From the NCBI RefSeq assembly GCF_963678635.1, contig NW_026970984.1:1-24664 (forward strand): a stretch of 24,664 nt of DNA, in the 5' to 3' direction. The notes below the pieces were generated by a model. The model saw only the letters and a program-made list of their open reading frames with translations. It had not been told where the DNA came from and made no database searches. The position numbers and the translations under genes are program-made. Positions 10,196 to 18,455 of the stretch are shown here, one piece after another (position 1 is the stretch's first letter; each line of letters begins with the position of its first letter). The DNA comes from Symsagittifera roscoffensis (lineage: Eukaryota > Xenacoelomorpha > Acoela > Convolutidae).

Positions 10196-10937
10196 ACATG
10201 CATACACCCATACATACATTCATACATACATACATACATACATACATACATACATACACCAATACATACAAACATACATACATACATACATACATACATA
10301 CATACATACATACATACATACATACATACATACATACATACATACATACATACATACATACATACATACATACATACATGCATACATACATACATACATA
10401 CATACATACATACATACATACATACATACATACATACATACATACATACATACATACATACATACATTCATACATTCATACATACATACATACATATTCA
10501 CATTATTACATACGTACATACCTACATACATTCATACATTCATACACACGTACATACATGCATACATACATTCATTCATATATTCATATATAAATTTATA
10601 CAAGCATACATATATTCATATATTCATACATTCATTCATATATTCATATATAAATTTATACAAGCATACGTACCTGCATTCAAACATATATACATACATA
10701 CATACATACATACATACATACATACATACATACATACATACACACACACATACATACAAACATACATACATACATACATACATACACACATACAAACAAA
10801 CAAACAAACCTACATAAATACCTACATACATACACCCATACATATATACATACATACATACATACATACATACATACATACATACATACATACATACATA
10901 CATACATACATACATACATACATACATACATACATAC
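10196..10937. repeat. Interrupted (CATA)n microsatellite
   Basis: About 740 bp of CATA tetranucleotide repeats, nearly pure over long runs and broken by CATT, CACA and CAAA variants. All six frames appear open or nearly so because the repeat lacks stops in several phases. The apparent Tyr-Ile-His-Thr and Met-Tyr-Val-Cys proteins are artefacts. Confidence 0.97.
10567..10669. repeat. 60-bp duplication nested in the microsatellite
   Basis: A non-CATA block containing TTCATTCATATATTCATATA and then TAAATTTATACAAGCATAC occurs at 10567-10609 and again at 10627-10669, exactly 60 bp apart. It is a higher-order unit inside the simple repeat. Confidence 0.85.
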
Positions 10938-11396
10938 CTCTGGTTCAGTTTTGACAAGGCTTGCTAATCGCAAGCAAAAAAAAATCAGAGCCAAACTTTG
11001 TTTAAAAAAACTCAACTGAAGGTTTTTGCTCATAAACCTTTACATGGAGACATATTGATATAATGATTCGAGTTCATTCAATTACGGTTTTAACTACAAG
11101 AAAAACATTCAATAGTTATCTGCGTCAAGAAAAATTTCAAAAATTTATTTTTTTTTTGAAATTGAACAGACAAAGTTAATTTCAAATAAAAAAAGGCTTA
11201 AGATTGAACAATGTCTACAAATTTTTTCTAAGACATTAATGCTTCGAGCACTGAAAAAAAAAGAAGATTGTCTCCGGGTGTGTTCTTTGAACCGCAAAAC
11301 AAGGTAGCCATAATAGTCACCAAAATGTAGTTTTTTCAGTCGTGATTCGAACGCCATTGACATTTGCCGAGATTTAAGGGACAAAGTTTGGTTGTT
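10938..11396. other. AT-rich spacer, no gene seen
   Basis: It lies between the microsatellite and the minus-strand LTR. Only short frames without recognisable motifs are present. Confidence 0.4.
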
Positions 11397-11753
11397 TGTA
11401 ATAGTGAATTGATAAATTAGTTTTGTAGATTCTTGGTTCCAATTTAATATATATTTGTCAAGCTTTGACTAAGAGGAAACATAGATTTAGATTCAGAATA
11501 AATTTACATCTAGCAAACAATGTATCAAAACAACAGAGTGACCACGCACAGCGTGACATTCAATATAGGCCAAGGCAGTGACCTTGAACATAGCTGGCAG
11601 TTAAATCAGCAGCCTAACTGCAAAACGGCAATGAGTAAGCGAGGTAACGAAGTTCACCTCCTGACATTCCCGCGGAAGGGAAGTTTTTGAAATATAAATC
11701 AAAAATTTTTGTAATAAAAAAACTGCACCCAGTTGGGCATTGGATAGATAGCA
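11397..11753 (-). repeat. Probable LTR of a minus-strand Ty3/gypsy element
   Basis: On the minus strand a purine run (11754-11765) is followed at 11753 by TGCTATC, and 87 bp later by TGTCAGGAGGTG (11666). Either could be the LTR start. The segment contains an AATATATATTAAA promoter-like stretch at about 11440-11455 and could end with ATTACA at 11397, giving TG...CA ends. It lies directly downstream of a pol C-terminal tail on the same strand. The partner LTR is not in the window, so the ends are provisional. Confidence 0.42.
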
Positions 11754-11770
11754 CCCCTCTCCCTCAAAAA
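11754..11770 (-). promoter_or_regulatory. Possible polypurine tract of the minus-strand element
   Basis: The minus strand reads TTTTTGAGGGAGAGGGG directly before a TG that could open the LTR. Its placement after the pol tail is as expected for a second-strand primer. Confidence 0.45.
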
Positions 11771-11829
11771 TGCAGGGTGAGAAAAATGTAGATTGTATAG
11801 TTTTGGTTAGTTTGATTGATAAACGATAG

Positions 11830-12435
11830 TCAACCTTCATCTTGAGTTTTATTGACCAATGAGGAGAATGACGCCTCCGGCGAAACCAGTTGAGATCGGT
11901 CACGAAAAAGCGGTCTTCTAGGTGAATGCGAGGACGATAAGACGCTCTGAGAGGGTAAATCACGAATCTCCTCCCCCAATAGTGTGTCTTCTTCCACAAT
12001 TTTAACGAAGTGCCGTAAAGGATCTCCAAAGAATTTCGTAGCCTTCTTGCTACGTGATGAGGTCCTGACGGCGTTCGAGTCATCCACTACAGGCTGAGCG
12101 GGGAGAGAAAGTGAAGGGTACGATGAGTGTGGTTCCGAAGGTACATGTTGTGCAGGTTGAACAAAACCCTCAGAAGAGACATCAGCTGGTGACAAAAACT
12201 CAGTTCGGGTATTCACTACTGTAGGATTAACAGACTGTGTGATAGGCGGGGAAGAGACAATAGCATCCATTGTATACTGCTGCGGAGTAAAAGTCGAGTC
12301 AGCAAATGTGACTGGCGGCAAATCTTCCTGTAGCCTTGATCTCTTCTCTACTGGGGTAGATTCCCGAACCATCTGCAGAGTATTCGGTCCAGATGAGCCC
12401 TCACTAGAAGAGTCGGCTGTGAGATTCACCACCAT
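11830..12435 (-). pseudogene. C-terminal tail of a Ty3/gypsy-like Pol (minus strand)
   Basis: An open frame of 201 residues, rich in Ser, Pro and Thr. Near its C-terminal third it has RTSSRSKKATKFFGDPLRHF, of the R-x-S-x-R-x-x-x-x-x-x-x-G-x-P-x-x-H type common in the tail following integrase in many animal Ty3/gypsy elements (family knowledge). The ATG at 12435 sits just after a stop, and coding-like sequence continues upstream in another frame. This is therefore the end of a longer broken frame, not a gene start. The LTR and purine run follow within about 80 bp. Confidence 0.5.
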
Positions 12436-13095
12436 ACGCTAGGGTCGTCCGGGCGTTTCTCTAACAGAGTTAATTGAGAGGAGCGAGTAACTGGCCTTTT
12501 CCCCACACTGCGTGAAGTCGATCCTGGTGCTTGAAGGCGATCACCTAATGTGCTTTGAGTCGCTGAAATAAGCTTACGGAAGTTAGGTTTAAGACAAACA
12601 TGGTTTTCACGATAAACTTTTCCTTTGTCAGTAACATAAGTGTGATCGGTAATGTGAGTAATCTTGAACTTTGCAGGCTTAAAGAGAGGTTTTCTGGACT
12701 GACGAGCTGCAATTTACCTAAATACTCTAACACTGCTAGGATCGGATAAGAGAAGGGTTTCCAATTTACTTGTTTTAGACAGGCGTCGGTGTTGTAGAGT
12801 CGGTAGGCGACGGGAACTGACCGGAGCCCCTGGGGGCGTAGTACCTGACCGATCCTCCGAAAAACAGAGTGTTTTGCGGGAAAGGCCTGTTTTGAGAGAA
12901 TGAGCCAAATCTGAGTGACGACTCGACAACTCTTGAAAGACTCATTTTTCTCCATCCGGCGGAAGATTTCTCTTATACTGTGTCCATTTATTGGCCGCCC
13001 GAGCAAGATCAGCTAGCGCTTTGTAATGCTCACTCTCAGCAACCTTGCCCTCCAGAGAAAATGTGCCATTCGGCCAGATTGGCACAGCGCAACCT
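12436..13095 (-). pseudogene. Broken pol/integrase C-terminal region (minus strand)
   Basis: Coding-like peptides follow one another in different minus-strand frames. From 13095 there is a 51-codon frame including HYKALADLARAANKWTQYKR. Next come a Ser/Arg-rich stretch and a frame around 12690-12450 reading ITDHTYVTDKGKVYRENHVC. The last looks like a small beta-rich C-terminal domain, as after an integrase core. No DDE or HHCC motif is seen, so the core is missing or unrecognisable. At least three frame changes or stops are present. Confidence 0.4.
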
Positions 13096-13890
13096 TCCGG
13101 CGACACGAAAGAAAACGAAAAAAGGCCTTAGTTACAAAAGATTACTGCGAAGGAGGGTCTAGATATTCCGAAAATTTGAATTTTTAAAATTTCGATTGAC
13201 GGGCCAATATTTCTGAGAAATACAAAAAGACGGCCATTTTGACTGAAAAGGACGAAAAAACAGAACAACAACAAATATAGTGAGAAACGGTCGTGCGGGA
13301 ACACGAGAAAAACGGAGTCTCTTATCGTGGCAATAACACATGATAAGATCCTTAGCAGTGGATATTAGTGGAGAAGGAAGCTTCAGTGGGGAAGGAATAT
13401 TCCACGGAGCCCTCCCGTGCCACAAATTGAGAGAGATAACAGCGTTATCTCAGGAAGATTACGGGAGAGGAGGCTTGGTCCCCCACAGACTGTTGTATGT
13501 GAAGGGACTATATAGAATTGACTTTGTAGCTACTTGGATTTCGTGAAACACCGGTATTGTTTGATATTTTAGAATATGGGTGCTAGAAATAGGAAAGGGT
13601 CAATCCATCTCCAATGTAAACGAAAGCTGATCAAAAGTCGTTTGACTGATGGCCTAAAAATAGTAACTTTTACTTAGCCCTAAACAGACCAGAAAATCAA
13701 CTGGCAAGGTCGAGACGGTGAAAAACGAGTAGGATTAAGGTAACTGACGCCTGCCAGTCGTTAATAGGTACTTTTTCTACGCTCCGTCGCTGTGTAGTAT
13801 TTAGGCGAATGTTACATAGACGTTTTTAGGGCGCTCCTGGGTGGGCCTGTCAAAGGCATAAGATCATCATGATCAGCAAGCGTTTCAGAG
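13096..13890. other. Stretch without a recognised gene
   Basis: Short frames exist on both strands (for example 13340-13546 plus), but none has a motif I recognise. It lies between the minus-strand element and the ACCCTCC-rich tract. Confidence 0.4.
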
Positions 13891-13941
13891 ACGAACCCTC
13901 CGCTCCCTAATGACCGTTATTGTACTAGGGGGAAGGTGCGT

Positions 13942-14008
13942 ACCCTCCGTCTAGTACTATTTAGCTTTTTAACTTAGTTAACACCGAAAATTCCGGGGGC
14001 CGGAGGGT
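13942..14008. repeat. 67-bp unit 1 with ACCCTCC...GGAGGGT ends
   Basis: ACCCTCCG at 13942-13949 is matched by CGGAGGGT at 14001-14008 in inverted orientation. The centre holds TTAAC-TTA-GTTAA, a smaller inverted repeat. An isolated extra ACCCTCCG lies at 13895. Confidence 0.8.
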
Positions 14009-14287
14009 TAGGTGGGAAGTCATGAGCCCGCTTGTCCCAAGGTCCCGGGACAAAAAACAATTAAAGAGAAAGCGTAAAACCAAACAAAAATAGTTTATAG
14101 CCAAGAAAGAGCCAAAAACAAATTTATTTGAAAACAAAAAAGTACAAAAAACAGTAAAAAACATAAAGTGACAGTTTATATGTTATTTCCGGACAAGATG
14201 TGATCTGACCTTCCAATTTCTTGTTGTTTCAGATTGATTTATATCATTCCTGATAGAAAGATTGTGTGTTTTGGTGACGGGTTGGGT

Positions 14288-14354
14288 ACCCTCCCTTGAG
14301 TGTAATTTGAGTATTTAAGCACGTTAATGGTGATTTTGCCGGTGGCCGGAGGGT
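14288..14354. repeat. 67-bp unit 2 with ACCCTCC...GGAGGGT ends
   Basis: ACCCTCC (14288-14294) and GGAGGGT (14348-14354) are spaced exactly as in unit 1, and the right inner flank GGCC is shared with unit 1. The centre holds TTAAGCACGTTAA at the same internal position. Confidence 0.8.
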
Positions 14355-14513
14355 AGAAAGGCAAGCTGACCGACATGTTCCACACTCAACAAGGACATCA
14401 AGGACAGCATCCACAACGACTGTTGGGTATCGTTGAAACAATTTTGGTATCGTTCCGGTACTATTTCATCAAAACTTAAGTGGTGGGGGGCACGATTGGC
14501 GCGGTCCGATTGT

Positions 14514-14580
14514 ACCCTCCATCGGTTACAAATTTCCGAGTTAAGGGTCTTAATTCGGGTATTTTGGTGCAAAGGAGGGT
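14514..14580. repeat. 67-bp unit 3 with ACCCTCC...GGAGGGT ends
   Basis: ACCCTCC (14514-14520) and GGAGGGT (14574-14580). The centre has TTAAG-GGT-CTTAA, a perfect small inverted repeat at the same internal position as in units 1 and 2, plus TCGG/CCGA on its left side. Confidence 0.8.
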
Positions 14581-14671
14581 ATAGTACTATTCATTAACGA
14601 CTACTAATAGGTTATTACCCTTATTCTATATTACTTATCTCCTAATTAGACCCAAGAAACACCCAAATTTC

Positions 14672-14694
14672 GTCGAAAATTGTCGATTTTCGAC
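14672..14694. repeat. Short perfect inverted repeat
   Basis: GTCGAAAAT and ATTTTCGAC flank a 5-base loop. It is isolated, with no linked gene. Confidence 0.7.
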
Positions 14695-14990
14695 CAAACT
14701 GTAGACCCCCAAATTTTTGGATATCCGAGCTTTTCCGAACAGCAAAAAGCTTTTATATAGGGAGTAACTACGTAGTTCGATCCCCGTAACTAAAGAAACC
14801 GCGTGAGAAAAAACTCAGTAAAATTTGGAAAAAACCAAAATTTTTCGATTAAAATTTCGATAATTTTCTGAATTTTGTCAATCTGTTTTGGGGATCGAGT
14901 TTTTGAGTTTTTAGAGTTAGAGCAATAAAATTTTTTGTATTAGGAGCGTGCTAGCATAACGTGCTCGGCTGCCAGAAAAATTCTTGAGTT

Positions 14991-15057
14991 ACCCTCCGAT
15001 TAGCTCCGTGGATAGAGCTAACGACTTAAGGATTGGAAAAGGAAGGAATCGGAGGGT
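14991..15057. repeat. 67-bp unit 4 with extended inverted ends and an internal 7-bp hairpin
   Basis: The terminal match here is 11 bp (ACCCTCCGATT / AATCGGAGGGT). Inside, TTAGCTC and GAGCTAA form a 7-bp stem with loop CGTGGATA, which resembles a tRNA D arm. No anticodon arm or T arm can be drawn convincingly. Confidence 0.8.
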
Positions 15058-15560
15058 CCAAATTTGATAGTTATTGGCCAAATTTTTGTCTCCAAACCAA
15101 TTTTGGTCCGGTTGTTTGCATAATTCCAGTGCCGTACAGGGCTACTACGCGTGTTTCAATTATTTTTAGGCACTTTCAACAGGAATTGCCAAAAAAGTTT
15201 CTCAGAACCTATATAGGTGGTGAAAAAAGCCCATTTGGACAAACACGTTTTTGGCAATTTCTCAAAGACCAGCCAACGGATTGGGATAATTTTGGTACCA
15301 TAAATCGACATTTTAGACCACTTTTCCGGACCGCAACTGGTTTTGGGTTGATAATCTCGGAAAAGACAATTTTTTTAGAATTTGCTGGTTCGTAGGGTCC
15401 AAATTATAGGTAACCCTCCGAGCGGCAGAAAATTTTATCAAAACACCTTTTTATCCTGCTGGGAAGGTTGACCGTGTCAACCAACCTGGTTTTAAGCAAG
15501 TTACACCGCATTCAGAGGCTTTGTTGTGGTAAATTAACCCCATTTTCCTGATTTTTGCGG
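15058..15560. other. Non-coding spacer inside the ACCCTCC tract
   Basis: A 120-codon plus frame (15033-15395) crosses this span but begins inside unit 4 and has no recognisable motif. The phrase GGGTCCAAATT followed shortly by ATAG occurs at 15054-15070 and again at 15395-15409, close to the frame's ends. One ACCCTCCG lies at 15413. Confidence 0.4.
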
Positions 15561-15561
15561 A

Positions 15562-15900
15562 ACCCTCCGGAGTGACTTAAGCCCTTTAGCAACCCTCCTT
15601 AGTGGAGATTTTCCACGAGACCCTCCGAAGGAGTTAAAAACAACACCCCATTGGGAATTTAGCTTGTTTTGACGCTTTCTTAAGCTAGTAGGAGGCCCTT
15701 TTCAAAAACTTGAATATTTTGGAAGAACCCTCCGAGGTAACCCTCCGGAGCATATTAAGCCTCTTGTTGACCCTACTTAGTGAGTTAAGGGGGACCCTCC
15801 GAAGTCTCTTGGGTGACTAAGGTACCCTCCGAAGTGACCCTCCGGAGTAAGCTAAGTGTCTTAACAACCTCCGAAGTAACCCTCCGGAGTGACTTAAACC
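15562..15900. repeat. Cluster of direct ACCCTCCGRAG repeats
   Basis: At least nine direct copies of ACCCTCC begin at 15562, 15592, 15620, 15727, 15740, 15794, 15824, 15837 and 15879. A longer degenerate unit, ACCCTCCGGAGTGACTTAA plus an AACCCTCCTTAGTG-like half, recurs at about 15562, 15740, 15837 and 15879. It behaves like a decayed minisatellite of the same core motif that bounds the 67-bp units. Confidence 0.8.
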
Positions 15901-16124
15901 TTCTAACAACCTTCCTTGTTAGAAACTTGAGGAAACCTTCTGTGGCAATTTGGGAAACGGAAAATATCCATTTAATTAAGATCATATTAGGATATTAGGC
16001 GTGCTTATTAGGATCGTAGGAGACCATTTGACCCTGAAATTCGCGATTAACTTTGGATTCTAGATCGGGTGTATCAGAAGTACCCGAACAAAATTTTTTT
16101 TTTGATCATGATTTTGGTTCTGTG
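15901..16124. other. Spacer, no gene seen
   Basis: AT-rich, with several ATTAGG words around 15985-16015 but no ordered array and no coding frame. Confidence 0.35.
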
Positions 16125-16281
16125 GTTGCCTTGAGCTACTTAATAGGAAAGTTCGGGCAATCCGGGAACAAATAAAAGAAGACCTCGGTGAGTGTATTAG
16201 GCAAATACACACTCACTTGAGAAGAAAAGTTGTTCCCTGCTCTCGTGCACTTGGAGCAGTCCGGGTGTGGGGGAGCTTTTT
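16125..16281 (+). ncRNA. Structured-RNA-like repeat, copy 1
   Basis: About 157 nt that can fold into a defined set of stems. P1 is GTTGCC-TGAGCT with AGTTCG-GGCAAT (16125-16161, one bulged T). P2 is GGGAACAA/TTGTTCCC (16164-16171 with 16230-16237). P3, nested in P2, is GTGAGTGTATT with AATACAC(AC)TCAC (16188-16216, loop about AGGCA). A small GCTC/GAGC hairpin follows at 16239-16257. The segment ends in T5 at 16277-16281, as a pol III terminator would. Copy 2 keeps the loops but changes the stem bases in pairs. It belongs to no RNA family I recognise. The strand is chosen from the T runs and from the orientation of the downstream gag gene, and is not certain. Confidence 0.5.
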
Positions 16282-16309
16282 CATAGACTTTAGAAATTTT
16301 CGGTCAGAG

Positions 16310-16463
16310 GTTGCCTTGAGCTACTTAATAGGACAGCTCGGGCAATCGCAGGACACCTAAAAGAAGACCTCGGTGGGTGTATTAGGCAAATACACACCCA
16401 CTTGAGAAGACTATGTCCTGCGCTTCGTTCTTTCGGATCGTTCCGATTGAGGGAAGTCTTTTT
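16310..16463 (+). ncRNA. Structured-RNA-like repeat, copy 2
   Basis: It starts 185 bp after copy 1 with the same architecture. P1 is 16310-16346 (G-C where copy 1 has G-T). P2 is CGCAGGACA/TGTCCTGCG (16347-16355 with 16414-16422). P3 is GTGGGTGTATT with AATACAC(AC)CCAC (16373-16401). A TCGGA/TCCGA hairpin lies at 16433-16446, and T5 at 16459-16463. Loop and internal-loop sequences are identical to copy 1: ACTTAATAGGA, AAAAGAAGACCTCGGTG and CACTTGAGAAGA. Pairing is kept through different bases, which is the signature of selection on RNA structure. It may instead be a structured leader of the retroelement that starts downstream. Confidence 0.5.
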
Positions 16464-16500
16464 CTTTAAGACTAAGTTTTATTGATGTGTTTCTGAATCA

Positions 16501-16545
16501 TCACTGCTTTTTACCAAAGATTGTTTGATTTTAACAAAGCAGTGA
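16501..16545 (+). repeat. 10-bp perfect stem-loop upstream of gag
   Basis: TCACTGCTTT (16501-16510) and AAAGCAGTGA (16536-16545) are exact inverted copies around a 25-base AT-rich loop. It follows the two RNA-like repeats by about 40 bp. Confidence 0.75.
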
Positions 16546-16893
16546 CTTGATAAGAGTGTGGCGGTAAATTGATACTGACGAAAATTCGCTGTCACATGTA
16601 GGATATTCTTATCTGATTATCAATTGTGTTTTATGTATTGATTATAACTTGTGAAAATTTTGTGTTACCGTTATAATATACAACAAGGTTGAGTTAGCAT
16701 TATATCAATACTGAGTAGGCCCTGTGTGTGTAACTTTAGCTGAGTCACGAAGATTGTCATTGAGAAATCTAAGAGACATTTTTGATACTTACGAGATCAA
16801 AGAGGCAGCGTTAAGTAATTTGACTTGAACTTGTTTGCGGTACGTGTGCATTGCCATTAAATTATAGGAATATTGTTTTTTTTGTCACAAAGC
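16546..16893 (+). other. Leader before gag
   Basis: AT-rich and non-coding. No primer-binding site matching a common tRNA 3' end (such as TGGCGCC or TGGTATC) was found, and no 5' LTR boundary can be placed without the 3' LTR, which would lie beyond the window. ACTTGATAAGAGT at 16545-16557 recurs at about 24591 downstream of the last ORF. That may hint at terminal repeats, but a 13-base match is too short to rely on. Confidence 0.35.
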
Positions 16894-17631
16894 ATGCAGC
16901 GCAGGGACTCGTTAGGATCGACTACTAAGATTCCCAGGCTGAGCAAGGGAAGCACACAAAAATTTAAAACTACGCGTAGCCAGTCCTCGTTTAGCAGCGC
17001 TTCCGACGTGTTTGCTGAAAACGAATCGACTAAAGGTCAATCTGATCTTTCAGTGAGCGAAATGAAACTAAGGAGCGAGAGAAACCTCGATGGCGATCAA
17101 GGGCGGAGCGCCGAGGCCGGAAACGCGAGCGAAACGCTTGTGGACCCCTTTGACGAAGGAGAACGGACGTTTATTCGACCCGACTTTGAGCCGAGCGAGG
17201 ACCTCGAGCGGGAGGAAGTTGAGAGGACGGAGGAGACCTCGGAGCGTTCCGAGGTCGAGCCGCGAGAGGAAGTGTTATTCAGGGGAATGTCCAAATCGGA
17301 GACCAAGAGTCATAGGTGGAGGAGAGAAAAATCACATCCAGCTAATACCCACTCATCTCTGGCCAAGCAGAGCAACAACGCGATGATGTCGAGTATAAGC
17401 CCGAGTGAAGAACAACCGGGTTCGAAGGCCAAGAGGAGCTGGAAGTCTTTGTACGATGAGCGCATGGCGTCACTACGAACTGAAGGTTTATCTTCCAGTT
17501 ATGACTACCCGGAGATAACCCATCCGGATGTGAACTTCACACCGTGCCCAAGGAACGACATGAGCAGAAAGGCGTCGTCCGCCTCGCCGACGAGGCCCAT
17601 GTCAGATGGGATAACAATGGGAGCGTTGTAA
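16894..17631 (+). CDS. gag: Gag N-terminal ORF of the right-hand retroelement
   Basis: The start is ATG at 16894, giving MQRRDSLGSTTKIPRL; the open frame extends to a TTG at 16873, but ATG is preferred. The 245-residue product is Ser/Arg-rich at first. It then carries a strongly charged middle (about residues 75-140, many Glu/Arg pairs) and a Ser-rich end, with no zinc knuckle and no membrane segment. It stops at TAA 17629-17631, and the last A is also the first base of an ATG opening the coiled-coil ORF in another frame (TAATG). The gag assignment comes from position directly before coiled-coil, capsid and zinc-knuckle coding. It could be a separate accessory ORF. Confidence 0.6.
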   Translation: MQRRDSLGSTTKIPRLSKGSTQKFKTTRSQSSFSSASDVFAENESTKGQSDLSVSEMKLRSERNLDGDQGRSAEAGNASETLVDPFDEGERTFIRPDFEPSEDLEREEVERTEETSERSEVEPREEVLFRGMSKSETKSHRWRREKSHPANTHSSLAKQSNNAMMSSISPSEEQPGSKAKRSWKSLYDERMASLRTEGLSSSYDYPEITHPDVNFTPCPRNDMSRKASSASPTRPMSDGITMGAL

Positions 17632-18455
17632 TGAATAGTCTGAATGAACTGAGACGGGACATGACTAAGAGAATAGGTCAAGTTGACGAGAGAGCTCACC
17701 AGGGTCGAGAGAATCTGAGAGATGAACTAACGCACGTGAAGTCGCAGGCGAGGGTTGATCAGGCTCAATTGATTCGCAACACCGATCAATGCCTGGCGGG
17801 GAGCCTGGCACAGGCAAACAAGGAGTCACAGGAAAAAGAGGCTAGGATGACGAGGGAGATCGAGCGATTGTTGAACGATCAGGATAGTACCTACGCCCAC
17901 GCGATGACTAGCCTGGAAAAAAGGTTAGATGCCAAATCTGATTTAAGGATGCGGAAGCTTGACGCGATCTTGAATGGGAGCAATTGGGAGGAGCGTTCCA
18001 ACCCCAGGGAGCGCTCACGCCATGCGAATGATGGAGATGGTACAGGCAGCTATGCCAGAACCCAGCAAAGCTCGAGAACGAACTACGAACCTAGGAATAG
18101 GTAGCGGCCAAGGGCAGCCCCGTCGAGGCCTGGCTGGACAAATCCAGTCCCGCCAGAGGCAGATGCTACTCCGGAGACAAGGTTGCCAACTGTGCCACAA
18201 GTCAGTTCAGTGCCAGATCTGACTACAGTCTCACAGGACACGACGATGTATGCCTCGATGTTTGAGCCTCTGAGCAGATCTCTCGAAACATTCATCACCA
18301 AACTCTCGAAGTCAACCGAGAGATGAGAGAGGTCAAGAAGGACACTGAAAAAGCCAAAGTCATACAAAGACGAGTCAGACGGCTGCATTGATACTTGGAT
18401 AGAGGTGATGAAGTTACACTTTGAGGAAGAGAGTCTCTCCAAGAAACAAGAGTGA
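17631..18455 (+). pseudogene. gag: Gag middle region: coiled coil and start of capsid
   Basis: The frame opens with the ATG of TAATG and reads MNSLNELRRDMTKRIGQVDE, then about 110 residues of heptad-like Glu/Arg/Leu/Gln-rich sequence typical of a coiled coil. It is also open upstream to 17544. It meets TAG at 18102-18104, TGA at 18324-18326 and TGA at 18453-18455, yet the same frame stays coding-like throughout and runs into the next ORF. Peptides between the stops include SYKDESDGCIDTWIEVMKLH, like the start of a Ty3/gypsy capsid. The stops look like decay. Regulated readthrough at one of them is possible but not needed. Confidence 0.6.

Noticed and set aside
10094-11033. Long open frames on both strands encoding Tyr-Ile-His-Thr or Met-Tyr-Val-Cys repeats
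   Set aside because: They are translations of the CATA microsatellite, open in several phases at once; no start context or unique domain supports them.
14991-15057. A tRNA gene (D-arm-like stem TTAGCTC...GAGCTAA with a paired acceptor)
   Set aside because: No anticodon arm or T arm with a TTCRA loop can be formed. The same ends bound three other units that lack tRNA features.
15033-15395. A 120-codon plus-strand ORF
   Set aside because: It begins inside a 67-bp repeat unit, has no recognised motif, and lies in a repeat tract. Length alone is not convincing.
15562-15900. CRISPR array
   Set aside because: Spacing between ACCCTCC copies is irregular, the repeats are too short and degenerate, and the context is eukaryotic.
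16125-16463. Hammerhead, HDV-like or other known self-cleaving ribozyme
   Set aside because: No CTGATGA/GAAA hammerhead core, and no HDV, twister, hatchet or pistol core that I recognise.
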